Assembly (NCBI GenBank): GCA_002440235.1
Contig: DJRZ01000053.1
Location: forward strand, 10,905 to 26,131
DNA: 15,227 bases
Origin: Alphaproteobacteria bacterium UBA6347
Lineage (GTDB): Bacteria; Pseudomonadota; Alphaproteobacteria; CAAGCB01; CAG-977
Direction: 5' to 3'
The notes beneath the pieces are model-generated. The model made no database searches. It was not told the origin of the DNA and worked only from the letters and a program-made list of their open reading frames with translations. This document shows positions 8,372 through 15,227 of this stretch, in pieces (positions within the stretch are counted from its first letter, which is position 1; each line of letters begins with the position of its first letter). A program made the translations under genes and the position numbers.

Positions 8372-10000
8372 TCAGTTGTCCGAATACATCCACGAACGGA
8401 TAATGCTGACCGCCGCGTCGGGGTGTTGGTCAATGATTTCGCCGATTTTGCGCAGGGACGACGCCTTGATGCGTCCTTCGACCTTGGCGATGTCGATCAG
8501 TTCCTCCAACTGTTCCGTTTCCGTCATCGGCGCGCCCGATCCGGACGCCGGACCCGTCAGCTGCTGCAAATCCTCGCTTTGCGCCATCAGCAGTTTCTCC
8601 TCTTCTTCCTCTTCGTCTTCGGGCTGTTCGAACGCCTTGACGATCAGCGGGCGGACGACCAGCAGAATAACCATGATCGCCACCAGCGCGACGCCCAGAC
8701 CTTCGACCATTTTGATGATCTCCGCCTTTGTAAAGCCCATGAACAGGACGGGATCCTCCAGCCGCAACAGGTCGTCCGGATTGAAAAACGGCAGGTTGAT
8801 GACCTCGACCGTGTCGCCGCGGTTCGCGTCGAAACCGACCGCCGAACGAACCAGCGTCGTCATCAGTTCCATTTCCTGATCCGTGCGGGGGACGTATTTG
8901 CGCGACCCGTCGGGCTGGGGAACGTAGGTGCCGTCCACGATGACCGCGACGGACAGCCGTTTGATCACGCCGTTTTTGCGCACCTGCGACACGACTTGTT
9001 TCGAAATTTCGTAGTTGACGGTTTCTTCGGAACGGTTGGACTGCTGTTTGACCTGATTCGCCTTTTGCGCGTCGGCGTCGGGAATGTTCTGTTCGACGCT
9101 GACGATCGGTTCGCTTTCGTCGGTTTTGGAATTTTCCTCGATCGTGGTCGACGACCGCAAAACCTGCTGGTCGGGGTCGTAGATTTCCTTGTTCACGACG
9201 ACCTGGTCGAAATCCATTTCCAGCGACGCGTTGACGCGCACCTTGCCTTGACCGACGGACTGTTCGATCAGCCCCTGAACCGAACGGATCAGCCGTTTTT
9301 CGGATTCGCGGCGCATTTCCTCGTTCGTCGTCATCTGCATCTGTTCGTCGTCGTCGAAATTCTTTGTCAGCTGGTTGCCGCGCGCGTCCATGATGGACAC
9401 GTTTTTCGTCTGCATTTTCGGCACGGCGGAAGCGACCAGACGCTGAATCGCCTCGACCTGTTTGGACGACAGTTTCGCGTCGCCGTCCATGCGAATGATC
9501 ACGGACGCCGAAGGCGGCTGTTCTTCGCGGGAAAACATTTCGCGCCGGGGCAGAACCAGATGGACGCGCGCCGCCTTGACCTGTTCGATGGCTTTGATCG
9601 TGCGGGACAGCTCGCCTTCCAGCGCGCGCAGCATTTGCAGGTTGATGATGTCGTGACCGACGCCGGGGGACTGCGCCTTGTCGAAAATTTCGTATCCGAC
9701 AACGCTGCCGGAATTGACGGTTTCAGCCAGCTGGACGCGCAGTTTCAGGGCGTCCGCCGCCGGAACTTGAATTTCCGTGCCGTTTTTAGCCAGTTTGTAG
9801 CGGACGTTCTGTTCGTCCAGCTGGGCGATGATTTTCTTTGTGTCGGCGGGATCCAGCTCGTTGAACAAAATCGACATTTCCGTCGACCCCAGATGCGTCG
9901 CCAGATAGACCAGAAAACCCATCAGAAACAGCAGAACGCCGCCCATCGCCGCCAGACGCGCCATTCCCAGGTTTTTCAATGTTTGCAGAAACGAATTCAC
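8372..10000 (-). CDS. fliF: FliF, flagellar MS-ring protein
   Basis: A 542-residue FliF, the inner-membrane MS ring on which the whole flagellum is assembled. The first membrane segment is at about 15-36. Periplasmic ring-building domains follow, including AARVHLVLPRREMF at 143-156. A low-conservation region lies at about 270-330, and the beta-collar/RBM3 region continues to about 410. The second membrane segment is at about 433-455, followed by an acidic cytoplasmic stretch (461-468, nearly all Glu/Asp). The FliG-binding C-terminal helix is at 519-542 (EIIDQHPDAAVSIIRSWMY). The start is a GTG (10000-9998) with GGGA 7 nt upstream. The next in-frame ATG, residue 13, would cut into the first membrane segment and has no such signal. 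It is the first gene after the promoter at 10033-10061, consistent with FliF being made first. Confidence 0.97.
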   Translation of the reverse strand: MNSFLQTLKNLGMARLAAMGGVLLFLMGFLVYLATHLGSTEMSILFNELDPADTKKIIAQLDEQNVRYKLAKNGTEIQVPAADALKLRVQLAETVNSGSVVGYEIFDKAQSPGVGHDIINLQMLRALEGELSRTIKAIEQVKAARVHLVLPRREMFSREEQPPSASVIIRMDGDAKLSSKQVEAIQRLVASAVPKMQTKNVSIMDARGNQLTKNFDDDEQMQMTTNEEMRRESEKRLIRSVQGLIEQSVGQGKVRVNASLEMDFDQVVVNKEIYDPDQQVLRSSTTIEENSKTDESEPIVSVEQNIPDADAQKANQVKQQSNRSEETVNYEISKQVVSQVRKNGVIKRLSVAVIVDGTYVPQPDGSRKYVPRTDQEMELMTTLVRSAVGFDANRGDTVEVINLPFFNPDDLLRLEDPVLFMGFTKAEIIKMVEGLGVALVAIMVILLVVRPLIVKAFEQPEDEEEEEEKLLMAQSEDLQQLTGPASGSGAPMTETEQLEELIDIAKVEGRIKASSLRKIGEIIDQHPDAAVSIIRSWMYSDN

Positions 10001-10007
10001 TTTGTTT

Positions 10008-10011
10008 TCCC
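10008..10011 (-). promoter_or_regulatory. Ribosome-binding site supporting the GTG start of fliF
   Basis: GGGA on the minus strand lies 7 nt before the GTG at 10000-9998. No comparable signal precedes the next in-frame ATG (residue 13), so the GTG start is preferred. Confidence 0.6.
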
Positions 10012-10032
10012 GACCGAAGAAACTTTTTTTAG

Positions 10033-10061
10033 TTTATAGCATAAGCGGATTCTATTAACAA
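10033..10061 (-). promoter_or_regulatory. Sigma-70-like promoter for the fliF operon
   Basis: On the minus strand TTGTTA (10061-10056) is followed after exactly 17 nt by TATAAA (10038-10033), in an AT-rich stretch quite unlike the surrounding GC-rich coding sequence. A-rich sequence upstream (10071-10080) could act as an UP element. It sits between the flgE terminator and the fliF GTG, giving a predicted leader of roughly 26 nt. In Caulobacter the early fliF promoter needs CtrA, but I see no clear TTAA-N7-TTAA pair here: one TTAA is present at 10058-10055 with no partner at the right spacing. Confidence 0.65.
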
Positions 10062-10098
10062 ATCATTTCAAAGCTTTTTTCGGCTTTCGCGCGGGACG

Positions 10099-10127
10099 AA
10101 AAAGCCCCGCCGGACGCGCCGGCGGGG
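10099..10127 (-). terminator. Intrinsic terminator after flgE
   Basis: A perfect 9-bp stem, CCCCGCCGG (10105-10113) with CCGGCGGGG (10119-10127), closes a 5-nt loop. Read on the minus strand it is followed after one C by five Ts (10103-10099). It lies 28 nt after the flgE stop, so it should end the fliK-flgD-flgE transcript and insulate the fliF promoter. On the plus strand there is no T run after it, so it is one-directional. Confidence 0.88.
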
Positions 10128-10155
10128 GAAGGAAGAATGAGGTTCGACGGAAAAA

Positions 10156-13100
10156 CTACCGCTTGATGGTCAGCAGTTCCTCCAACATGGAATCCGCGGT
10201 GGTGATGATTTTCGACGCGGCGGAATAGGCGCGCTGGGTCGTGATCATGTCCGTGAATTCCTCGGCGATGTCGACGGTGGACGATTCCAGCGAATTCGCC
10301 GAAATGACGCCCGCTCCGCCGTCGCCCGCCGTGCGCAGGGTGGCGTTGCCCGACGACGTCGTTTCGATGTACGCGTTGCCGGTCAGGGCTTCCAGCGAAT
10401 TGGGGTCGACGAACGTCGCGATGGGAATCTGCGCGATGGCGCGGGTTTCGCCGTTGTCGAAAATCGCGGTGACGATGCCGTCTTCGGAAATCGAAACGCC
10501 CGTGTAGTTGCCGTATTTCGCGCCGTCCTGCGTGACGTAGTTCGTGGAAAACTTGCCCGCCAGCTGGGTCAGCCCGTTGGCGGTGTTTTCATCGCCGATG
10601 TACAGGTTGATCTGCGAACTTTCGTAATAGTTGCCGGTCATGTCGCTGGCGCCGTTCGCCCATTCCAGCGAGATTTTGCTGGTGTTGATTTCCTTCGGCG
10701 TGCCGTCGGCGTTGAAGCTGACCGCGGGAATCAGCGATCCGCTTTGCGCGTCTTCGACGTTGTTGTAGGAAAACGTGTTTTTCACCACCAAAGTGCCGTC
10801 CGTGTCGGGCTGGTCGGTCTGTTTGCCGTTGTCTTTGCCGACGATGCTCAGCGCTTCGCCCAAACCGTTCGTTTCCGTGAAATCGATCAGCGCAATGTCG
10901 TTCTGAACCGTCTGGGTCAGGTTCGCGCCGCCGATGGTGTTCGTCGCGGTCGGGATCGCTTCGGCGTTGTATTTCGACAAAGCCAAAGACGCGCCCGTCT
11001 GGTATTCCTCGACGCCCGCCAGTTTCGCCAAAGCGGTCATCAGCCCCGTCGGGTCGACGGTTTCGGCGATCGTGCCGCCCGTGACGTTCGTTTCGATCAC
11101 GTTGCCGCTGAGCGTCAGCGTCGCGCCCGTGCGGCTGGCGCCCAAACCGGCTTTGTTCGCCAGGGCGGTCATCGCCTCTTCGGCGGTGGTGATGGCGTCC
11201 AGACTGATCTGGTTCGGATCGGTCGTCGCGCCGTCGACGAACGTGTAGGTCGTTCCCTTGATCGTTACGGTTTCGCCGTTTTGCGGTTTGTTCGCGAACG
11301 TCAGCGTCTGCGTCGCGATCAGGTCGTCCAGATCCAGCGTTTTGGAATCCGACGCGCCGCGCGCGAACGTGTAGGTCGTGCCGTTGATTTCGACGGTCTT
11401 GTTTTCGTAATCGGCGACGTTGGTCGACGTGAACGTCAGCCTGCTGACGTTCATGTCGATTTTCTGCGACGTCGCTTCCAGATAGTTTTTCGAAGACACC
11501 ATGGTCGCGCCGTTGACCTGAATGTAGTTGGACAAGTCTTCGACTCCGGACGTTTTTTTGTAGTACGCCTGCATGGTGTTGTACAGTTCGTTCATCACGG
11601 CGACGGGGGCGGCGGACGTGCCGTCTTTTTCCGTCAGGTCGGCGATGTTGACGGCGATGTTGCCGTTCGCCAGAATCGTGCCGGACGTGATGCCCGTGTT
11701 GTCCGTGAATTCATACGTTTTGGACGCTCCGCCCCTGATGTCGCCGATCGTGACGGTCTGACCGACATAGGCGGCGACGTTCGTGTTCTGGAACGTGACC
11801 GAAGCCGAATTGCCCGAAGACACCAGAATGTTCGCGCCCGTCGACGTCGGATTGATTTCCAGCGTCGAACCCGAAGCGACGTAGCGCGTGTAGTCGGGTT
11901 CGTTGTCGTTGATCGTCTGTTTCAGCAGGCTGACCAGCTTGACGGGATTGATCGTTCCCGTGCCGCGGTCGATCAGCTTGGAAATGTTGACGGTGACGAC
12001 GCCGTTCGCGGTCGGGGCGTCCTTGTCGGAAAAAACGTAGGTGTTCTGACCGATCGTGACGGATTTGTCCAGATAGTCGTCGATTTTGTTGCTGACGAAG
12101 TCGATGCGGGCGGTGTTTTTGACGTCCCAGTCGATTTCGGGCAGTTCGAATTCGCCCGTCGCGATGCCCGTCACGGGGTCGGGGTTGGTCGCGGATTGCA
12201 GGCAGGACGTCGTCGACACCTTGAATTTAACCGAAGAGCCGCTGTTGGACTGCTGGACTTCGATCGTCGTGCCGTCGGCGGCGACGGAAAAGCGCGCCGC
12301 GCCCGGCAGGGTGTCCTGAATGACGCTGTTGAATTTTTCGACGGCGTCCCCGACGGTCACGATGCCCGCGCTGAGGTCGACCGCGACGACGGTTTCGTTC
12401 GCTTTGGGCGAATAGCTGGTCGTGCCGTCCGTCGTAAATTCGAAAACGTAGGTTTTGCCGTTCGTTTCCATCGAAATCGTGGAATGGTTCGTCGGAATGG
12501 AGGTGAATTCCAACTGCGCGCGGGCGGAATAGACGTCCTGCGTCGCGTCGTTCGTCGTTTCGGTGGAACTGTACGTCACCAGCGTCGCCGCGCCCGACGG
12601 CATGCCGACGTCCAGCGACCACACGCCGTTGTCGGTTTTGGTGAACGTCAGTTTCGCGTTGTGCGAATTGCCCAGAGAGTCGTAAATCAGGACGGAAGAG
12701 CTGTAGCGACCGCCGGCTTCGGGATTGGCGGGATCGAACACGGGGGCGTCTGCGGGCAGGTTCGCGCCGAACGATATGTTCTGCGTTTCCTGCGCCGTGC
12801 CGCCGATCGTGTTCAGGTTGATAGGACGCATGTTCGTCGAATCGATGATGTTGTCGTTAACGTACACGGTCGCGCCGGACGCGTCGGTGTAGGCTTTCAT
12901 GTACATGTTGTCGCCGACTTTGACCAGCGACGCGTTTTCTTCGCCGTCAAAGGCTTTCAGCGGCCACGCCTGCAAATAGTATCCGTTGTCGTTTTTCAGA
13001 TAGCCGTCGTTGTCGACGCTGAAATTGCCGACGCGGGTGTAGCTCCACAAATCGTCTTTGGACGGCTGGGACGTTTGCGTCGTGACGAAAAATCCCTTGC

Positions 13101-13362
13101 CCGAAATGCCCAGGTCGGTGGATTGCGTCGCGCTGGACAGCAACCCTTGAACGTCGACGCCCGCGCGGGTGCGGCACTGAACGCCGCCGCTGGTGTAGCG
13201 CGTGGACGACGTCTGTTTCGTCACCAGCGTCGAAAAGCTGGCGGAGTTGCCTTTGTATCCGACGGTGTTGACGTTGGCGATGTTGTCCGAGATGATGCTC
13301 ATGGCGGCGGATTGCGCGTTCAATCCCGAAACGCCCGATTTCAATGCTCCGAATAAACTCAT
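10156..13362 (-). CDS. flgE: FlgE, flagellar hook protein, greatly enlarged
   Basis: The hook subunit, exported through the type III gate and polymerised under the FlgD cap. At about 1068 residues it is much longer than E. coli FlgE (402) or Caulobacter FlgE (about 590). Both ends are standard. The N-terminus has MSLFGALKSGVSGLNAQS and the rod/hook motif DNIANVNTVGYKG, then DLGISGKGFFV. The C-terminus has AEEFTDMITTQRAYSAASK. Without residues about 284-798 the rest is of ordinary hook size. That insertion is a series of repeated beta-type modules, each with a G-x-x-T-Y-x-F core. Two cysteines occur, at 63 (GGVQCRTRAG) and 387. Of two nearby ATGs (13368 and 13362) the second is chosen, because AAGGAG lies 7 nt before it and only 1 nt before the first. 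A 95-nt gap separates it from flgD and an intrinsic terminator follows. Confidence 0.95.
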   Translation of the reverse strand: MSLFGALKSGVSGLNAQSAAMSIISDNIANVNTVGYKGNSASFSTLVTKQTSSTRYTSGGVQCRTRAGVDVQGLLSSATQSTDLGISGKGFFVTTQTSQPSKDDLWSYTRVGNFSVDNDGYLKNDNGYYLQAWPLKAFDGEENASLVKVGDNMYMKAYTDASGATVYVNDNIIDSTNMRPINLNTIGGTAQETQNISFGANLPADAPVFDPANPEAGGRYSSSVLIYDSLGNSHNAKLTFTKTDNGVWSLDVGMPSGAATLVTYSSTETTNDATQDVYSARAQLEFTSIPTNHSTISMETNGKTYVFEFTTDGTTSYSPKANETVVAVDLSAGIVTVGDAVEKFNSVIQDTLPGAARFSVAADGTTIEVQQSNSGSSVKFKVSTTSCLQSATNPDPVTGIATGEFELPEIDWDVKNTARIDFVSNKIDDYLDKSVTIGQNTYVFSDKDAPTANGVVTVNISKLIDRGTGTINPVKLVSLLKQTINDNEPDYTRYVASGSTLEINPTSTGANILVSSGNSASVTFQNTNVAAYVGQTVTIGDIRGGASKTYEFTDNTGITSGTILANGNIAVNIADLTEKDGTSAAPVAVMNELYNTMQAYYKKTSGVEDLSNYIQVNGATMVSSKNYLEATSQKIDMNVSRLTFTSTNVADYENKTVEINGTTYTFARGASDSKTLDLDDLIATQTLTFANKPQNGETVTIKGTTYTFVDGATTDPNQISLDAITTAEEAMTALANKAGLGASRTGATLTLSGNVIETNVTGGTIAETVDPTGLMTALAKLAGVEEYQTGASLALSKYNAEAIPTATNTIGGANLTQTVQNDIALIDFTETNGLGEALSIVGKDNGKQTDQPDTDGTLVVKNTFSYNNVEDAQSGSLIPAVSFNADGTPKEINTSKISLEWANGASDMTGNYYESSQINLYIGDENTANGLTQLAGKFSTNYVTQDGAKYGNYTGVSISEDGIVTAIFDNGETRAIAQIPIATFVDPNSLEALTGNAYIETTSSGNATLRTAGDGGAGVISANSLESSTVDIAEEFTDMITTQRAYSAASKIITTADSMLEELLTIKR
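10975..11172 (-). repeat. Internal 44-residue tandem repeat in the distal FlgE insertion
   Basis: Two segments of the FlgE insertion line up without gaps over 22 residues: MTALANKAGLGASRTGATLT (starting at 11172) and MTALAKLAGVEEYQTGASLA (starting at 11040), each followed by L-S. They share M-T-A-L-A, an A-G pair and T-G-A-[ST]-L. The offset is 132 bp (44 codons). Each is a helix followed by a strand. Together with the doubled Tyr-x-Phe part just upstream, this region looks like two beta parts followed by two helix parts, i.e. partial duplication within one module. Confidence 0.75.
11083..12513 (-). repeat. Five divergent beta-type modules inside FlgE
   Basis: Reading the FlgE translation by eye (numbered from the ATG at 13362), five segments share one plan: a strand starting [LIV]xF, a V-x-I/M strand, a Tyr-x-Phe core, then in the longer copies a D-L or N-I strand, a helix and a final strand pair. 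They cover about residues 284-381, 420-516, 522-638, 641-683 and 686-760. The core tyrosines are at 305 (NGKTYVF), 442 (GQNTYVF), 550 (ASKTYEF), 664 (NGTTYTF) and 706 (KGTTYTF). The fourth copy is short. Copies four and five share a 16-bp identical stretch (11364-11379 and 11238-11253, 126 bp apart), which points to a fairly recent duplication. The plan resembles modules seen in other filament and adhesin proteins, but I cannot name a family. Confidence 0.75.
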
Positions 13363-13369
13363 TGTCATT

Positions 13370-13375
13370 CTCCTT
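13370..13375 (-). promoter_or_regulatory. Strong ribosome-binding site that decides the flgE start
   Basis: AAGGAG is 7 nt before the ATG at 13362 but only 1 nt before the ATG at 13368. Standard spacing favours the second ATG, which also gives the family's usual MSLFGAL N-terminus. The strong signal suits a protein needed in large amounts. Confidence 0.75.
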
Positions 13376-13410
13376 CAAGTTTTTGGGCTTTCCATGGTTT
13401 TTTCTGCCGT

Positions 13411-13450
13411 CGGAAAGCGTTTTTTTTCGCGCCGGATTGTTCTTTCCGGC
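13411..13450. other. Inverted repeats in the flgD-flgE gap
   Basis: The 95-nt gap holds two overlapping inverted repeats. The inner one is GCCGGA (13431-13436) with TCCGGC (13445-13450), loop 8 nt. The outer one is CGGAAAG (13411-13417) with CTTTCCG (13442-13448), loop 24 nt. They use overlapping bases and so exclude each other. Neither is followed by a T run on the minus strand, so they do not form an intrinsic terminator for flgD. An eight-T run (eight As on the minus strand) at 13420-13427 lies between the arms. I see no -24/-12 or -35/-10 promoter here. A role as an RNA processing or stability element ahead of the abundant flgE message is possible. Confidence 0.35.
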
Positions 13451-13457
13451 TTGATTG

Positions 13458-14228
13458 TTAAACCGTTTGCGTCTTTTCGTCCGTTTCGCCGTCCGAATCG
13501 CCGCCGTTGTCGTTTTTGCCGCCGCCGTCGGGCGGGGTCAGCGTGTCTTTGCCGTGAACCGCCAGAACGCTGTTCATGTCGACGGCGACGTCGCCCATGC
13601 CGATCGCGACCGTGCTGCCGTCGTAGGCAACGCCCGTGACTTTGCCGAATACCGTCTTTTGAACCTCGACCGTCGAACCGGTCGAATCGACCGCCGTGAC
13701 GATCAGGACATAGGCGCCGTCGTCCAGCTGGTTGCCGTTGTTGTCTTTGCCGTCCCACGTCATTTCGTGGCGTCCGGCGGACAGTTCTACGCCCGTGAAC
13801 GTCTTGACGTAATTGCCCGCGGAATCCTTGATCGCGACGACGCAGTTCGCCGCGTCCGACCCCAAAATGTAGGAAAACTTGGCGTATCCGTCCTGCAAAG
13901 GCAGATAGTCGCTTAACGCCTGAACGGTCTGATCCATGTAGCTGATCGCCTGCGTCGCCATGCCGTTGACGTTCTGCGCGACGATCGTTTCCAGATATTC
14001 GTTCGTCTGAATGCTTTGTTCGACCTGCGCGTACTGAACCAGCTGGTTGGTGTATTCGCTGGTGTCCATGGGGTCCAGGGGATCCTGATATTTCAGCTGT
14101 TGGGTCAGCAAGTACAAAAACGCTTCCATATCGTCGAACAGTTTTGTTTTCGACGACGCGGAGTCCTTGCCCGACGTCTGCGCGTTCGTCAAAACGTCCA
14201 AACCGCTGATAGATGACGTGTCAGCCAT
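13458..14228 (-). CDS. flgD: FlgD, hook cap/scaffold protein
   Basis: A 256-residue FlgD, the exported cap that drives FlgE polymerisation and is shed when the hook is complete. The conserved N-terminal region is at about 37-71: FLYLLTQQLKYQDPLDPMD, then YTNQLVQYAQVEQ. The mixed Tudor/Ig-like C-terminal domains are at about 110-215, including the turn WDGKDNNGNQLDDGAY. After that comes a Gly/Asp/Glu-rich tail from about 230 to 256 that is not part of the usual fold and makes the protein a little longer than E. coli FlgD (231). The start has GGGAGG 8 nt upstream and lies 13 nt after the fliK stop. The fliK-flgD-flgE order is common in alphaproteobacteria and other groups. Confidence 0.95.
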   Translation of the reverse strand: MADTSSISGLDVLTNAQTSGKDSASSKTKLFDDMEAFLYLLTQQLKYQDPLDPMDTSEYTNQLVQYAQVEQSIQTNEYLETIVAQNVNGMATQAISYMDQTVQALSDYLPLQDGYAKFSYILGSDAANCVVAIKDSAGNYVKTFTGVELSAGRHEMTWDGKDNNGNQLDDGAYVLIVTAVDSTGSTVEVQKTVFGKVTGVAYDGSTVAIGMGDVAVDMNSVLAVHGKDTLTPPDGGGKNDNGGDSDGETDEKTQTV

Positions 14229-14241
14229 GGCTTAATCCTCC

Positions 14242-15227
14242 CTACACTTTGATGTTCAGGGCGTAAAGCCCCGAATCTTCCGCCGCGTCGGCGTCCGTTT
14301 CGTCCGCGTCGCCGCCGCCGTTCGAAAAACCGCCGTTCCGTCCGCGTTCGCCGCCGTCGTCGAACCGTTCGCCGCGATAGTTGAACGCGAACGATTCGTC
14401 GCCCATGTTGAAACCGCCGTCCGCCAAAGCCTGCTTCAACCCCGACAAATCGGCGCGCAACAGGTCGAGCGTGTCCGCGCGGGCGGTCGATATGACGGCT
14501 TTCACGTTGCCGTCCCGATCAATATCCAGATGCACTTTGACCGTGCCCAGATCCTTGGTTTTCAAAACGACGTCGATCTTGTCCAGTCCGGCTTTCAGCG
14601 CCTTTTGAATGTTGATTTTGACGGTGTCCGCCATTGCGCGGGTGAAGACGGTCTTTTGCGCCGTTTTCACGTCCGCGTCGGCGGATTTCCCGCGCGAAAC
14701 CCTGTCCCCGGCGATGAACGCCTGCGCCATTTTCGATCCGCCGTTCGCCTGAACGCCGTCCGCCGGCTCGATCGCGGATTTTCCGCCGGCGGTTTCGGTC
14801 GGAACCGTTTTCGCCGTTTGCGCGACAAACGTCGAAACGTCGTCGACGGTCGGGGCGTCCTCTCGCGCTTCGGCGCGGGAAGCGGCGGATTTGGCGGGCT
14901 GTTTTTCAAAATCGAAAGACTTGGCGGACGCGTCGGCTTCGGCGACGGAAACGACGTCGTTGAACGGCGTCGCGGGCAGCGCCGCGTCGTCCGGATTCGC
15001 GCGCGGGGCGCGGGACTCTTTTTCCGTTTTGACGGGCGCGACCGTTTCGGCGGCGGTTTCGGCAACCCGCGTTTCGACCGAGATGTTCAGTTTCGTTCCG
15101 GCGGGCAGGCGATCGGCGATTTCCCGCGCTTGGCGGCGGGCGGCGGGATCGACCGTCTTCGTTTCCGAACCGCCGTCGAAACCGACGGACTCGGGCAGGT
15201 CGACAGCCGCCGTTTCCGCGTGTTTCC
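14242..15227 (-). CDS. fliK: FliK, hook-length control protein (partial, 5' end beyond window)
   Basis: The frame ending at the TAG (14244-14242) is open to the right edge, giving 327 visible residues. FliK is an exported ruler that measures the hook and switches export specificity through FlhB. The visible N-terminal part (14731-15225) is Ala/Glu/Thr-rich linker, as expected for the ruler. The C-terminal Flg_hook-type domain is at 14410-14586: LDKIDVVLKTKDLGTVKVHL, then IDRDGNVKAVIST and LLRADLSGLKQALADGGF. This is the typical 'L-x-P-x-x-L-G-x-V' pattern with the Pro replaced (KTKDLGTV). The last 40 residues or so form a Gly/Asp-rich tail ending in YALNIKV. An ATG at 14730 is internal, not the start. 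The enlarged hook subunit downstream makes the total FliK length worth knowing, but it lies outside the window. Confidence 0.9.
   Translation of the reverse strand, partial: KHAETAAVDLPESVGFDGGSETKTVDPAARRQAREIADRLPAGTKLNISVETRVAETAAETVAPVKTEKESRAPRANPDDAALPATPFNDVVSVAEADASAKSFDFEKQPAKSAASRAEAREDAPTVDDVSTFVAQTAKTVPTETAGGKSAIEPADGVQANGGSKMAQAFIAGDRVSRGKSADADVKTAQKTVFTRAMADTVKINIQKALKAGLDKIDVVLKTKDLGTVKVHLDIDRDGNVKAVISTARADTLDLLRADLSGLKQALADGGFNMGDESFAFNYRGERFDDGGERGRNGGFSNGGGDADETDADAAEDSGLYALNIKV

Noticed and set aside
10039..10060. Possible CtrA site upstream of fliF
   Set aside because: One TTAA is present but the second half-site at 7-nt spacing reads CGCT.
10744..13356. An 870-codon plus-strand frame opposite flgE and a 692-codon one opposite fliF/fliG
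   Set aside because: These are antisense shadows of strongly recognised hook and MS-ring genes, with Arg/Val/Gly-biased sequence and no domain.
13363..13457. Possible sigma-54 promoter for flgE, expected because flbD is present
   Set aside because: No GG-N10-GC pair with -24/-12 character was found. GG and GC pairs occur, but at 13-nt spacing.
1..15227. CRISPR array, tRNA, rRNA, insertion sequence or defence genes
   Set aside because: No regular repeat-spacer pattern, no tRNA-like folds, no transposase and no terminal repeats were seen. The window is filled by flagellar genes.

Overview
The window is a flagellar structural and assembly locus, and every gene I can support lies on the minus strand. 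Gene order and content are typical of Alphaproteobacteria, most like the Rhodospirillales side of the class: fliF-fliG-fliH-fliN-flbD-flhA-flhF-flhG in one run, with a FlbD-type sigma-54 activator inside it. GC content is clearly above 50%. The standard genetic code is used, with TAA, TAG and TGA all serving as stops. A gut alphaproteobacterium is possible, but that is a guess; nothing here fixes the genus.

Read in the direction of transcription (high to low coordinates) there are two blocks. Block 1 (15227 to about 10100) is the hook block: the 3' part of fliK (hook-length control), flgD (hook cap/scaffold) and a very large flgE (hook protein, about 1068 residues). It ends in a strong intrinsic terminator at 10099-10127.

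Block 2 (about 10060 to 1) starts at a sigma-70-like promoter (TTGTTA-N17-TATAAA) just after that terminator. It reads through fliF (MS ring), fliG (rotor), fliH (export ATPase regulator), fliN (C ring), flbD (regulator), flhA (export gate), flhF (SRP-like GTPase), flhG (MinD-like ATPase) and a Pro/Ala-rich open gene that leaves the left edge. Gene spacing is 29 nt or less, with an 8-nt fliH/fliN overlap and an ATGA overlap at flhF/flhG, so block 2 looks like one operon. It would supply the basal body, the export gate, placement and number control, and a transcription factor for later genes. Block 1 supplies the hook built on that base.

For the hunt: this is mainly an ordinary flagellar locus and I see no new defence system or mobile element. 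The most distinctive item is FlgE. About 500 residues of divergent repeated beta-type modules are inserted into an otherwise normal hook protein, and the last modules show clear recent duplication. Other points are a FlhF with a degenerate G3 motif beside a FlhG lacking the usual N-terminal activator motif, a FlbD whose receiver has lost most of its phosphorylation pocket, Asp/Gly-rich tails on FlgD and FliK, and an uncharacterised FliK-like gene at the left edge. No stretch over 300 bases lacks a gene. The long plus-strand open frames are shadows of the minus-strand genes.
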